Of a stretch of 53,000 bases of DNA, positions 16,827 to 26,000 are shown one piece after another (the first letter of the stretch is position 1; the number at the start of each line of letters is the position of its first letter). A model generated the notes under the pieces. It did not search any database. It had not been told where the DNA came from and saw only the letters and a list, made by a program, of their open reading frames with translations. Location of the stretch: the NCBI GenBank assembly GCA_947167135.1, contig CAMVGV010000015.1, forward strand, positions 1 to 53,000, given 5' to 3'. Position numbers and translations under genes: made by a program. This stretch comes from an uncultured Lachnospiraceae bacterium (GTDB taxonomy: Bacteria; Bacillota; Clostridia; Lachnospirales; Lachnospiraceae).

Positions 16827-18116
16827 ATGAAATCATATCTTGAAATGACTAAAGAAGAGCTGTCCGCTGAGATAGAGAGCCTCCGGTCAGAATACAGGAA
16901 ATATCAGGGAATGGAGCTGAAGCTGGATATGAGCAGGGGTAAGCCCTGTCTTGATCAGCTTGATCTCTCAATGGGTATGATGGATGCCCTGAATTCCCGC
17001 GCGGATCTCTCCTGCGCTGACGGCACCGACTGCCGGAATTACGGACTGCTGGAGGGTATTCAGGAAGCAAGGGAGCTTTTGGGGGATATGATGGAGAATA
17101 ACCCGAAAAACATCCTGATCTACGGAAATTCTTCCCTCAATGTCATGTATGACCAGATCTCCCGTTCCTTTACCCACGGGGTTATGGGAAATACTCCCTG
17201 GTGTAAGCTTGACAAGGTAAAGTGGCTGTGTCCGGTTCCCGGCTATGACCGGCATTTCAGTATAACGGAATACTTCGGCATAGAGATGCTTCCCGTTCCC
17301 ATGACGCCTGCAGGTCCCGATATGGGCATAGTGGAGAAGATGGTTGCGGAGGACAGGGCAATAAAGGGTATCTGGTGTGTTCCGAAATACTCAAATCCCC
17401 AGGGCTACTCCTACAGCGACGAAACGGTAAGGCGCTTCGCGAGACTTAAACCCGCTGCCAAGGACTTCCGTATATACTGGGACAATGCCTATGGCATACA
17501 CCACCTTTATGACGACCATCAGGATTATCTTATAGAGATACTTGCCGAGTGCAAGAGAGCCGGAAATCCGGATCTGGTGTATAAGTTTTCATCCACGTCG
17601 AAGATCACCTTCCCCGGAAGCGGACTTGCGGCCATTGCCACCAGCGCCAACAATCTGGAGGACATAAAGACGCAGCTCAGGAACCAGACCATAGGACATG
17701 ACAAGGTAAACCAGCTCCGCCACGTCCGTTTCTTCAAGGATATCCACGGTATGACGGAGCACATGAGAAAGCATGCCGATATTCTCCGTCCGAAGTTCGA
17801 ATCTGTGGAAAATATCTTTGAGGAGAATCTGGGCGGACTGGGGATCGCGGAATGGACAAAGCCCAACGGCGGCTACTTCATAAGCTTCGACGGGATGAAG
17901 GGAAGTGCAAAGCTCATAGTTGACAGGGCAATGAAAGCCGGTGTTAAGCTTACGCCTGCTGGCTCCACCTGGCCTTACCATAATGACCCCGAGGATAAGA
18001 ACATAAGAATAGCTCCGACTTATCCGACCCTTGAGGATCTTTCCACCGCTGCAAGGCTTTTCACGGTCTGTGTACGGCTGGTAAGTGCGGAGCTCCTTTT
18101 TGAAGAAATCGGGTGA
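16827..18116 (+). CDS. Class I aminotransferase, probable aspartate aminotransferase (subgroup Ic)
   Basis: PLP enzyme predicted to interconvert aspartate and oxaloacetate with glutamate/2-oxoglutarate. The 429 residues and MocR-like fold match the Asp_aminotransf (PF12897) group, distinct from the usual AspC. Seen are DMSRGKPCLDQLDLS near residue 34, YGNSSLNVMYD (cofactor phosphate region), VPKYSNPQGYSYS, IYWDNAYGIHHL (the Asp that holds the PLP ring nitrogen) and the PLP lysine in SSTSKITFPGSG, near residue 258. GAGAGGTG precedes the ATG. Only this gene and the EamA gene run on the plus strand. A substrate other than aspartate is possible. Confidence 0.85.
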   Translation: MKSYLEMTKEELSAEIESLRSEYRKYQGMELKLDMSRGKPCLDQLDLSMGMMDALNSRADLSCADGTDCRNYGLLEGIQEARELLGDMMENNPKNILIYGNSSLNVMYDQISRSFTHGVMGNTPWCKLDKVKWLCPVPGYDRHFSITEYFGIEMLPVPMTPAGPDMGIVEKMVAEDRAIKGIWCVPKYSNPQGYSYSDETVRRFARLKPAAKDFRIYWDNAYGIHHLYDDHQDYLIEILAECKRAGNPDLVYKFSSTSKITFPGSGLAAIATSANNLEDIKTQLRNQTIGHDKVNQLRHVRFFKDIHGMTEHMRKHADILRPKFESVENIFEENLGGLGIAEWTKPNGGYFISFDGMKGSAKLIVDRAMKAGVKLTPAGSTWPYHNDPEDKNIRIAPTYPTLEDLSTAARLFTVCVRLVSAELLFEEIG

Positions 18117-18125
18117 GGAAGGGAA

Positions 18126-18155
18126 GATCCTTCGGGCTTCGCCCTCAGGATGACA
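18126..18155. repeat. Dispersed hairpin repeat with a lengthened inner stem
   Basis: GATCCTTCGGGCTTCGCCCTCAGGATGACA. Compared with the core repeat, the inner GC/GC stem is lengthened to GGGC/GCCC, with both arms changed together. It lies between the convergent aminotransferase and permease-GGDEF genes and could act as a two-way barrier to transcription, although no T-run follows. Confidence 0.75.
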
Positions 18156-18162
18156 TTTGACG

Positions 18163-20385
18163 TCACCCGTTCTTCAGTTCATTTTTTCTCACATACATAA
18201 GGGCATCGGCTCTTTCAAAGACCTCGCGGTAGGTTTTATCCGTTTCCGGAACGTATTCGGATAAGCCTGCCGCGATCACTACCTGACAGTTCATTTTATT
18301 ATATTCGACCCTTCTGTTCAGGTCCTCCATGATCTCCAGTCTTCTCTCATAGTCCTGTCCGGTCAGCAGCACCACAAATTCGTCTCCGCCTACCCTGAAA
18401 ACAGGGCTGTGCTTGAACAGCTCGCAAATCATACGGCAGGCACTCTTGATAAGCTCATCCCCCTCCTTATGCCCCATGGAGTCATTTACCTGCTTTAACC
18501 CGTTTATATCGCAGACTACTACTGCGAATTCTTCAATATCCCTGCTGTTTACCAGATTCTCAAACTGGCTCTCTCTCGCAGCGTAAGCTGCCTTGCTCTT
18601 CACTCCGGTAAGAGGATCCGTATATGCGGCTGCCCTTGCTTCGTTCAGTTCTCTTTCGTGTTCGGTTTCACGCTTCACCATTATTGATTGGTTGCTTAAG
18701 ATGATCCACACGGCAAAGGTAAAAAGAATAAGGGTAACGCCGATCGAATAATTATTGATCAGTCCCAGCTTTTCCATTTCAGCCCTGACAAAATCATCCG
18801 TCGTCTGATCCTGTTCCTCTTCCGTGCTTTCCTGCCTGTAATGGGAGATGATATTCTCCATTGAGGTTCGGGTATAAATAGCCGAGGTCTGCTTCACCCA
18901 TTCAAGGCTTGTCATAAGTATCAGCATAAGAAGTACCACCCATACAATTCCTGTTTTTCCAAACCTTCTGTCCTTATGGTCATGGAGCAGGATATGCCGG
19001 AAGAATATAATTCCGATCACGGCCCAGACAGCAAAGAGGAAATAGGATTCCGTAGCCATCGCACCGGTGTACAGAAAATTCGGAAGTAAGAGCATCACCA
19101 CAAAAACAATCATGACAATGACACCCAACAGCCCCGTTACGGTCTCGACCACCCGACCCTCCTTCCGGGCCTTTATAAAGGCGGAGCCCGAAACAAAGCC
19201 GTAAATAATGGTGGCTCCCAGTGTTGTCACATCCACGATCCACCCAACAGCGGTCCGTCCGAAAAAAGGAATGATGAGCGATACGATCACGATGAGCCTG
19301 AATGCATCCACAGGACTCTTCTGCCTGTTGAGCCTTGAATATTTTTCCGGCATAACCTGATCCTTTGACAATGCATACATAAGGCGGCTCAATGCCAGAG
19401 TATTGCCGATAAGACTGGTGATAACAACCGAAAATAGGACAAAGAGAAGTACTATCTCCCCTGCAGGTCCGATATTCCTGTTTGCGGCATAGAACGCGGG
19501 CAGACCCTTTAGTCCGCTTAAGGAACCGGTGTCTCGGATATACGAAAGCCAGCTGTCATACTCCGGAGGAAAGGCAGACACCGAAAGAAGAAACAGGAAA
19601 ATATAGAGAAGCGTAACCGTCAGAATGGAAATAAGCAATATCCTGAATACCTTTTTTACGGGGAAATTGATCTCCTCCGTAAGATTGGATATATTTTCAA
19701 ATCCGATGAACGCCCAGGGAGAAATGCAGGCGATGTGCGCTATCTGGAAAGCAATGTTCCCACCGGGTATGAAGACCGGCTTCATAACCTCATAATTCCC
19801 TCCGAGCCGGATAAATGCCAAAACAAAGCAAACCGTGATCCCGACGGAAAAAACAAGAGAAAGCACGATCACCACCAATATCTTCAGCTTTTTCGTCAAT
19901 GTGCAAAAAAGAACCGATATCACTATGGCTGCCATTGAGAGCAGTATTTCCCCGAAATAGATCTCGTAACCGAAAACGGAATAATGAAAACCGAAACGGA
20001 AAAGATCACCCAGAAAATAACCGGCAAATATGGGAAGTGAGGTGACATTTGCCCAGAAAATGGACACATAGGTCAGTCCCAGAAACCAGGCTGTAAGGAA
20101 GCCGTAGTCAAAGCCAAAGGTAGTTCTGGTATATGTATAGGCGCCGCCGGAATCAGGAAAAATCTCCATCATATAATGGTAATTTCTGGCGACAACCACC
20201 ATAATGGCAGCACCGATCAGAATTCCGAGAACGCTCCCCAAGGGTCCGGCACTTGAAAGATAGGCATTACCCGTAACAACAAAGGATCCCCACCCTATTG
20301 CGGTACCTACGGATATCGCCCATACGGCAAGAGGTGACAGATATTTGTCCAAGCCATTTCCCTGCTTGTTGTCAGAAGTATCCAT
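18163..20385 (-). CDS. APC-family amino acid permease fused to a GGDEF diguanylate cyclase domain
   Basis: A 740-residue fusion. Residues about 10-470 are an APC permease with the TM1 motif SVGTAIGWGSFVVTGNAYL and the TM6-region segment SPWAFIGFENISNLTEEI. Further helices near 478-500 and 555-575 flank a soluble acidic loop (about 505-550). Residues about 585-738 are a GGDEF domain with YTDPLTGVKSKAAY and an intact RVGGDEF (near 660), so it should make cyclic di-GMP. The RxxD inhibitory site before GGDEF is absent. GGAGGAAG precedes the ATG. The layout suggests a transporter that reports amino acid flux or occupancy as a second messenger. The architecture is seen; signalling is inferred. Confidence 0.92.
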   Translation of the reverse strand: MDTSDNKQGNGLDKYLSPLAVWAISVGTAIGWGSFVVTGNAYLSSAGPLGSVLGILIGAAIMVVVARNYHYMMEIFPDSGGAYTYTRTTFGFDYGFLTAWFLGLTYVSIFWANVTSLPIFAGYFLGDLFRFGFHYSVFGYEIYFGEILLSMAAIVISVLFCTLTKKLKILVVIVLSLVFSVGITVCFVLAFIRLGGNYEVMKPVFIPGGNIAFQIAHIACISPWAFIGFENISNLTEEINFPVKKVFRILLISILTVTLLYIFLFLLSVSAFPPEYDSWLSYIRDTGSLSGLKGLPAFYAANRNIGPAGEIVLLFVLFSVVITSLIGNTLALSRLMYALSKDQVMPEKYSRLNRQKSPVDAFRLIVIVSLIIPFFGRTAVGWIVDVTTLGATIIYGFVSGSAFIKARKEGRVVETVTGLLGVIVMIVFVVMLLLPNFLYTGAMATESYFLFAVWAVIGIIFFRHILLHDHKDRRFGKTGIVWVVLLMLILMTSLEWVKQTSAIYTRTSMENIISHYRQESTEEEQDQTTDDFVRAEMEKLGLINNYSIGVTLILFTFAVWIILSNQSIMVKRETEHERELNEARAAAYTDPLTGVKSKAAYAARESQFENLVNSRDIEEFAVVVCDINGLKQVNDSMGHKEGDELIKSACRMICELFKHSPVFRVGGDEFVVLLTGQDYERRLEIMEDLNRRVEYNKMNCQVVIAAGLSEYVPETDKTYREVFERADALMYVRKNELKNG

Positions 20386-20415
20386 GTTCTTCCTCCGTTA
20401 CAGCCCCTGTTTGTA

Positions 20416-20445
20416 ATTATAACCCTACCTGGCTCTTTACTGCAA
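20416..20445 (-). promoter_or_regulatory. Promoter of the permease-GGDEF gene
   Basis: TTGCAG (20440-20445) and TATAAT (20416-20421) on the minus strand with an 18-bp spacer, about 31 bp before the start codon. Confidence 0.6.
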
Positions 20446-20454
20446 CAATCACTT

Positions 20455-20533
20455 GGGGTATAGTTGGATAAACGCATCAATCTCTCAATCCGTATTCTGG
20501 AGAGATTGATGCGTTTATCCTGTGGGGTATAGT
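20455..20533. repeat. 21-bp perfect inverted repeat flanked by 10-bp direct repeats
   Basis: GGATAAACGCATCAATCTCTC (20466-20486) has an exact reverse complement at 20500-20520 with a 13-base loop. GGGGTATAGT flanks the pair at 20455-20464 and 20524-20533. The structure sits between divergent promoters, upstream of both expected start sites. It could be a small mobile hairpin element with its target duplication, or a large operator. It is unrelated to the dispersed GATCCTTCG repeats. Confidence 0.8.
20506..20533 (+). promoter_or_regulatory. Candidate promoter for the EamA transporter
   Basis: TTGATG (20506-20511) and TATAGT (20528-20533), 16 bp apart, facing the EamA gene. The -35 box lies inside the right arm of the inverted repeat and the -10 box inside the right direct repeat, so the element would contribute to the promoter. 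Confidence 0.45.
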
Positions 20534-20575
20534 AGCAGGGTGCTGCCGTTTTATGAAAGGAAAGATCAAGTAAAA

Positions 20576-21499
20576 ATGAAGATCAACAGATCAAAAATCT
20601 TAAGTCCTCTCCTGCTCCTTTTTACAGCGATGATATGGGGAAGCGCCTTTGTCGCACAGAGCGTGGGTTCGAGATCCTTAGATCCCTGGACCTTTGTATT
20701 CTCACGCTATGTTCTGTCGTCTCTGGTGCTCCTTCCGGTGACGCTGTTAAGCGAGAAAAGAACCGGGGCAGAAGAAAGACCGGAAGAAAAGAAGGCCTTA
20801 CTGAAGGGAGCTCTTTTCTGCGGTTTCTTTCTGGGACTTGCCAGCATAGCCCAACAGGCAGGTATCCGTTACACCACCGCGGGAAAGGCAGGTTTCATTA
20901 CAACCCTGTATGTGGTGATGGTTCCTCTTATTTCGTTTTTCCTGGGAAAAAATCCTGAACGGAAGACCTGGCTCTGTACCTTTCTGGGCTTAACCGGTCT
21001 TTACCTTATAAGCGTGAAAGAGAACTTCACCATAGGAAAGGGAGACGCCCTTGTGATCCTCTGTGCGCTGCTATTCTCATTCCAGATAATCTGTGTGGGC
21101 TATTATTCCGCCAGGGTAAGAAATGTTGTAAAGCTCTCGAACCTGCAGTTTCTGGTTGCTTCCTTCGTAGTCCTTCCCGGCATGCTGCTTTTTGAAAAGC
21201 CTTCGATTACGGATATCTGTGAAGGAGCCCTGCCTGTTCTCTACGCGGGGATATTTTCCGGCGCCATAGGCTATACCTTGCAGGTCGTTGCGCAAAAAAA
21301 TACAGACCCCGCAGTAGCCTCACTTATCATGAGCATGGAGTCTGTATTTGCAGCCATCACAGGCTGGATCGTCCTGGGGCAGAGCTTAAGTCCCAGAGAA
21401 ACAGCGGGCTGCGGGATTCTTTTTCTTGCCGTGATCCTGTCTGAGCTGCCCGTCTCCCTGCCGGAACGAAAGTATAGCCGGAATAAAGATGGAAATTAG
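20576..21499 (+). CDS. DMT-superfamily EamA transporter
   Basis: Ten-helix inner membrane carrier of the drug/metabolite superfamily. Such proteins often export amino acids or other metabolites. From the ATG at 20576 (MKINRSKILSPLLLLFTAMIWGSAFVAQ) it has 307 residues, with two EamA repeats (about 10-145 and 160-295). The first repeat starts with the classic WGSAFV. The frame is open 18 codons further upstream, but AAGGAAAG and the membrane start favour 20576. It is divergent from the permease-GGDEF gene, and its stop overlaps the convergent small-membrane-protein stop by 3 bases. The substrate cannot be told. Confidence 0.88.
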   Translation: MKINRSKILSPLLLLFTAMIWGSAFVAQSVGSRSLDPWTFVFSRYVLSSLVLLPVTLLSEKRTGAEERPEEKKALLKGALFCGFFLGLASIAQQAGIRYTTAGKAGFITTLYVVMVPLISFFLGKNPERKTWLCTFLGLTGLYLISVKENFTIGKGDALVILCALLFSFQIICVGYYSARVRNVVKLSNLQFLVASFVVLPGMLLFEKPSITDICEGALPVLYAGIFSGAIGYTLQVVAQKNTDPAVASLIMSMESVFAAITGWIVLGQSLSPRETAGCGILFLAVILSELPVSLPERKYSRNKDGN

Positions 21500-21804
21500 T
21501 CCTTCTTAAGAGCCATCCGGACCGACCCCTTAGGATCTGTGATAAGGAGCTTTACGATCCAGATCACGAGCCCTAAGGCAACCACCGAGAGTCCGAGATA
21601 GGTATCATTCAGCATATCCTCAAGTGCCGGGGAAAAGAACGCTGCACCGTCTCCAATGTATTCAAAGACCGCATCCACAAACCACATAATGGAAGCACCC
21701 CAGTAAAGAAAGCACAATGTCAAAAGCTGCATCTCGTCATTCTTTCTGCAATACCAGAATGCAGTCACACTGACCGCAGCAAAAACAGTTATAAGCAGGG
21801 TCAT
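21496..21804 (-). CDS. Small membrane protein of unknown function (second of a pair)
   Basis: A 102-residue protein with three hydrophobic segments: MTLLITVFAAVSVTAFWYC, a middle MQLLTLCFLYWGASIMWFVDAVF and a C-terminal LGLSVVALGLVIWIVKLLI. The start is the ATG of an ATGA overlap with the upstream partner gene, the normal sign of coupling. The frame is open further upstream, but that part overlaps the partner gene and has no membrane logic. I do not recognise a family. The pair probably forms one membrane complex. Confidence 0.75.
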   Translation of the reverse strand: MTLLITVFAAVSVTAFWYCRKNDEMQLLTLCFLYWGASIMWFVDAVFEYIGDGAAFFSPALEDMLNDTYLGLSVVALGLVIWIVKLLITDPKGSVRMALKKD

Positions 21805-22208
21805 TCTTCTGCTCCCTTCGCGGTCGCTTTGCTGTTCTTCCTGCTCACTATGGAGTCTGCGGCAAAGCACATAACAGCCCAGACAACAGTCACAAGAACC
21901 GCCATACATACCCCCGCCGTAGACATTTCAAGCAGCATTGCAGCAGTTCCGTCCGGACTGCTCATGGCTGTAAGGAAGGGGAACCAGGGAACAACCTCTC
22001 CGTGCCAGATATGTTCGAATAAGAGGAGGATAACTCCCCCAATAAGCATATGGGAAAGCCAGTTAAGCTTCCGGCTAAGAGGGATCTTTATCTCCTTTTC
22101 CTCATTGTTGTCGGTAGAAAGTACTGCTTCCGCCTCACTTTTCTTAACCATCTTCTCAACAGTCTTCACTACAACCGCTTCTGCAGCCGGTACCAAAAAA
22201 CAAGCCAT
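21801..22208 (-). CDS. Small membrane protein of unknown function (first of a pair)
   Basis: A 135-residue protein. It starts MACFLVPAAEAVVVKTVEKM, then has a charged stretch to about residue 45, then hydrophobic segments near 52-66 and 93-115. I remember proteins with this MACFLVPAAEA start in other Clostridia, always annotated hypothetical. It is coupled by a 4-base overlap to the following small membrane gene. AAAAGGAGGAATTTG precedes the ATG. Trp and His in FEHIWHGEVVPWFPFL, in the first membrane region, stand out as possible ligand positions. No function is assigned. Confidence 0.78.
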   Translation of the reverse strand: MACFLVPAAEAVVVKTVEKMVKKSEAEAVLSTDNNEEKEIKIPLSRKLNWLSHMLIGGVILLLFEHIWHGEVVPWFPFLTAMSSPDGTAAMLLEMSTAGVCMAVLVTVVWAVMCFAADSIVSRKNSKATAKGAEE

Positions 22209-22284
22209 TCCAAATTCCTCCTTTTCCTTTTTATTCTTATAGTTTTATAGATGTTTCGGCAATTTGTCAAGGTGCCGTAATCAT

Positions 22285-23058
22285 TCAGACCTGCACCTTT
22301 CCGGTCTTGAAAAAATTCCTTAAGTTTGCGAGCAGCTCTTCCCTTCCGATGGTCTTCAGAAGATAGCCTTCGGGCTTCAATGCCACTACCTGCATAACGC
22401 TTTCCTTATCGCCCTTTCCCGTCAGGAAGATAACCGGAATGGACTTCGTATCCGCATCGCTCCTCAGCATCTCAAGAACCTGCGGGCCGCTGGTAACAGG
22501 CATCTCATGATCTAATAGTATGAGATCCACACCATTCTTTCCAAGCCACTTTATAGCCTGAAGCCCGGAATTTGCCATGGAGACCCTGTACTCATCCTTC
22601 AGCCAGTCCCGTACGAGACCCATATAGGTGGGATCATCATCCACGATAAGGATACTTTTTTTGTACTCTCCTGCCTCTATTTTTCCGAAAAGATCCGATA
22701 CGGTCTTTACAAATTCATCATTATTGAGAGGACGGGTAAAGGCTTTGTATATGAGATTGCCGGGCATATTGTCAATAACCCTGCGGGTATCCGCCGCATC
22801 ACCGATAAGGATGAACTGCCGTCCCTCGTCAGTCAGTTTGTCTGTAAGAAAGCTTAGGATCTCATGCGGGATCTTCTCATCACTGTCCATATAATATGTG
22901 AGCAGCGCATCCTCCCTGCCTTCAAGGGAAGCGTTTATTGTATTTACTCCGGCCTTTACAAAGGCCGCATCGATCCCTGCTTCCTTAAGCTTCTTAACCA
23001 GTACCCTTATGATAAAGCTCTCTTTTACACCGACAATAAAAACGGTCTTTTCTTCCAT
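22285..23058 (-). CDS. Response regulator with a degenerate and an intact receiver domain
   Basis: A 257-residue protein with no DNA-binding output domain. Residues about 5-125 have a receiver-like fold pattern but lack the acidic pocket and phospho-acceptor Asp. Residues about 134-255 are a full receiver: SILIVDDDPTYMG, the phospho-acceptor in LILLDHEMPVTSGP, the Thr in VIFLTGKGD and the Lys in LLKTIG. It begins 15 bp after the hybrid kinase stop, so the kinase's HPt domain is the likely phosphate donor. It may act by protein contact, or through a remote effector. Confidence 0.88.
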   Translation of the reverse strand: MEEKTVFIVGVKESFIIRVLVKKLKEAGIDAAFVKAGVNTINASLEGREDALLTYYMDSDEKIPHEILSFLTDKLTDEGRQFILIGDAADTRRVIDNMPGNLIYKAFTRPLNNDEFVKTVSDLFGKIEAGEYKKSILIVDDDPTYMGLVRDWLKDEYRVSMANSGLQAIKWLGKNGVDLILLDHEMPVTSGPQVLEMLRSDADTKSIPVIFLTGKGDKESVMQVVALKPEGYLLKTIGREELLANLRNFFKTGKVQV

Positions 23059-23073
23059 GTCATTCTCTCCGCG

Positions 23074-26000
23074 CTATGAAACCGTTCTTAAAAGTTCCTC
23101 CATCCCGTCCCAGTCAAGAACCTTAAGCTTCTTCTTCATTTCCTCAAGAACAATGCTGTCCTCAGCCGGCAGCCGGAACTCCTCCACTTGGGATAATACC
23201 ATTTCCACGGCATCATAGTCCATACCGGGAATAAATTCTCTTAAAGCCGCATAGGCATCCTCAAGTTCTTCCCGGGGAATAAGCTCTCTTTCATCATCTT
23301 CATTTTTTTCGGAAAGCCTCTGAAGCTTTTCCTTATACTCCCTGTATTTCCGTAAAAGAGGATCCGTATTCGCATCAATATAGTCAAGATCCCCGCTCTT
23401 TCCCGCATCCTCCAGGGCACGGGCCATTTCCGAAAGCTCACCTGCTCCTATTATCCTGGCCGAGCTCTTAAGAGCGTGCACCTTTATCGTATACATCTCA
23501 ATATCCCCGGCAGAGCGGGCGTTTCCTATTGTCTCCGCGTTATCGGAAAGGGTGTCGTAAAAGGTTCTTAGGGAATTCAAAAATGAATCCGCTCCTCCGC
23601 AGAACCTTATTCCGTCCTTAACGGAAATACCCTCTGTTTCATTAAGCCAGGCCATATTATCCGGCAGGACTTCCTCTGCTTCCGGGGCATCTCCTTCCTC
23701 CGGCTCTTCCAATATATCAGAGGGCAGATATTTCTTTATGGTCTTTTCTATCTTGTCAGCTTCAACAGGCTTTGCCAGATAATCCTGAAAGCCTGCCTCC
23801 CTGTAAAAGTCCTTTCCGCTGGTGGCTGCATTCGCAGTCAGCGCTATGACCGGAAGCTCCGGAAAATCCTTTCTGATCCCGGCACAGGTCTGGATTCCGT
23901 CCATTTCAGGCATCATATGATCCAGAAGCACCAGATGGAAGGACTGCTCCTTCAGCTTCTCAAGACACTCCTTTCCGCTCGTTGCGGTAGTGAGCTTCAG
24001 CCTCGTTCTCTTTAAGAGTCCCTTTATCACCTGCAGGTTCATATCGTTGTCATCCACAACAAGCACCCTGCCCTCTGGTGCAATGAACTCGGGAAGATAT
24101 TTACTCTTTTCAGTGTCGGGGCTGCTCTCCGTGTATTCCCCTATGCCCTCAGCGTCTATGATCTCCTGCTCCGCGCTGAAGTAGAAGGTAGAACCTTCCC
24201 CGTATATACTGTCACACTTAAGCTCTCCACCCATAAGCTGGACAAAGTGTCTCGAGATATCAAGTCCCAGGCCGGTACCCTGAACCGCACTGTTTCTTTC
24301 TTCATCAACTCTTTCGAAAGCAGAGAAGAGCTTCTCCATATCCTCCGGCTTTACTCCTATACCGGTGTCCTTAACGGCAAAGTGCAAAAGGCACTTATTC
24401 CCATTCCTTTCCTCCACCTTTACCGAAAGGGTAAATCCGCCCTTTTCCGTATACTTCACGGCGTTTGTAAGTAGATTCAAAACCACCTGCTTGATCTTTC
24501 CCGCATCTCCCCGGAGCTTTTTCGGAAGCTCCTTATCAATATCCGTTTCAAAGGTAAGATCCTTTTCATTGCTCTTCACCCTTATCATTGTGGTAAGGGA
24601 TCTTAAAAACTCAAGTGTGTCATAGTCCTGAAGGACCAGATTCATCTTGCCGGACTCGATCTTCGACAGATCCAGGACATCATTCACAAGTCCCAGCAAG
24701 AGCTCGGATGCCCGTTTTATATCCTTTGCATAACCTCGTACCGACTTGCTGTAGTCCTCGGGAACATTTTCCGTATCCTCTCGAAGTATCATCTCATCCA
24801 TTCCCATAATGGTATTTATGGGAGTCCTGATCTCATGGGACATATTGGCGAAGAATCTGGACTTTGCACTGTTTGCCCGGTCGGCCTCATCCTTGGCTAT
24901 CCTTATCTCCTCATACTGTCTCCTGATAATGGTGCTCTGCATAAATCTCCAAACCAGGAACCCTACCAGAAGAGCCCCGAGGACAGCAAGAAGGATCCGT
25001 ACAAAGAGAAGCTCCATGATCCTTGGTTTTTTGTAGATCATAAAAACCTCATCCCTTAGGACAGATCCGTCATAATTATTTAATATCTGTATATGAAGCT
25101 TATAATGCCCGTATGGAAGATTGGTATATTCAAGGTATCCCAGCCCCCTCTGGAAAGAAGTGAGACCCTCGTCATCTGCTCCCTCAAGGAAAATATGTAT
25201 GGTGGGATTCGAAAGGGTGAAATTCAGGATCGCTGCCTTTATCTGAATACGTCCGGTGGTAGGGGGCAGGATAAAGACTCCTCTTTCGTCCGGAATCACC
25301 TCCTTATCCTCACAGAGAATATATTCCACATCGATATTGCAGTCCTTATCCACATAATCATAGCCCTTGGTCCTTATTTCCCTGACGCCGTCGCTGCAGC
25401 AGAGTAAAAGCCTGTCGCCGGAGTCAAGCGGGAGATTCCAGGAATTGGCGGTTAATGTGGTATTGAAGCCCCTGGTATAGTCCAGGAGGTTATATCTGTA
25501 ATCTCCGTTGGAAATAAGATCATCAACATTGACAACATAAATACCGGCGCTGGATGATACCCAGGCCTCATTATCGGGAGTCACGAAAATATCGTAATTA
25601 TTGCTGTATGGAAAGGAATCCAGCCGTTTTATCGTATTCCCGTTATCGTAATATATCGCATCGCTGGTGACGTAAAAGTAGCCGTTGTCATAGGGAACGA
25701 TCCTCAATACCACAAGGGTTCCCAGACCGTCCTCCTTACCGATATTGTCAACTACCTTATCGTCTTTTATCACGTATATGCCGCCGCCGTCACTGCCGGC
25801 CAGTATCCGTCCGTCCTTATCCTCCACGAGCGTAAGGATCTGAGGAGTATTAAGTCCTTCATCCGCTCCGATCGTCTTTACTACCCTGTCTCCGTCAATA
25901 AAGTTCAGTCCCGTGTTGCTGACCGCAAGTATCCGTCCGTCCGAAAGCTCGGTACTGTAACGGAATCTCGCCCCGAGAGTCCCGCTTCCTTCATGAAAGG

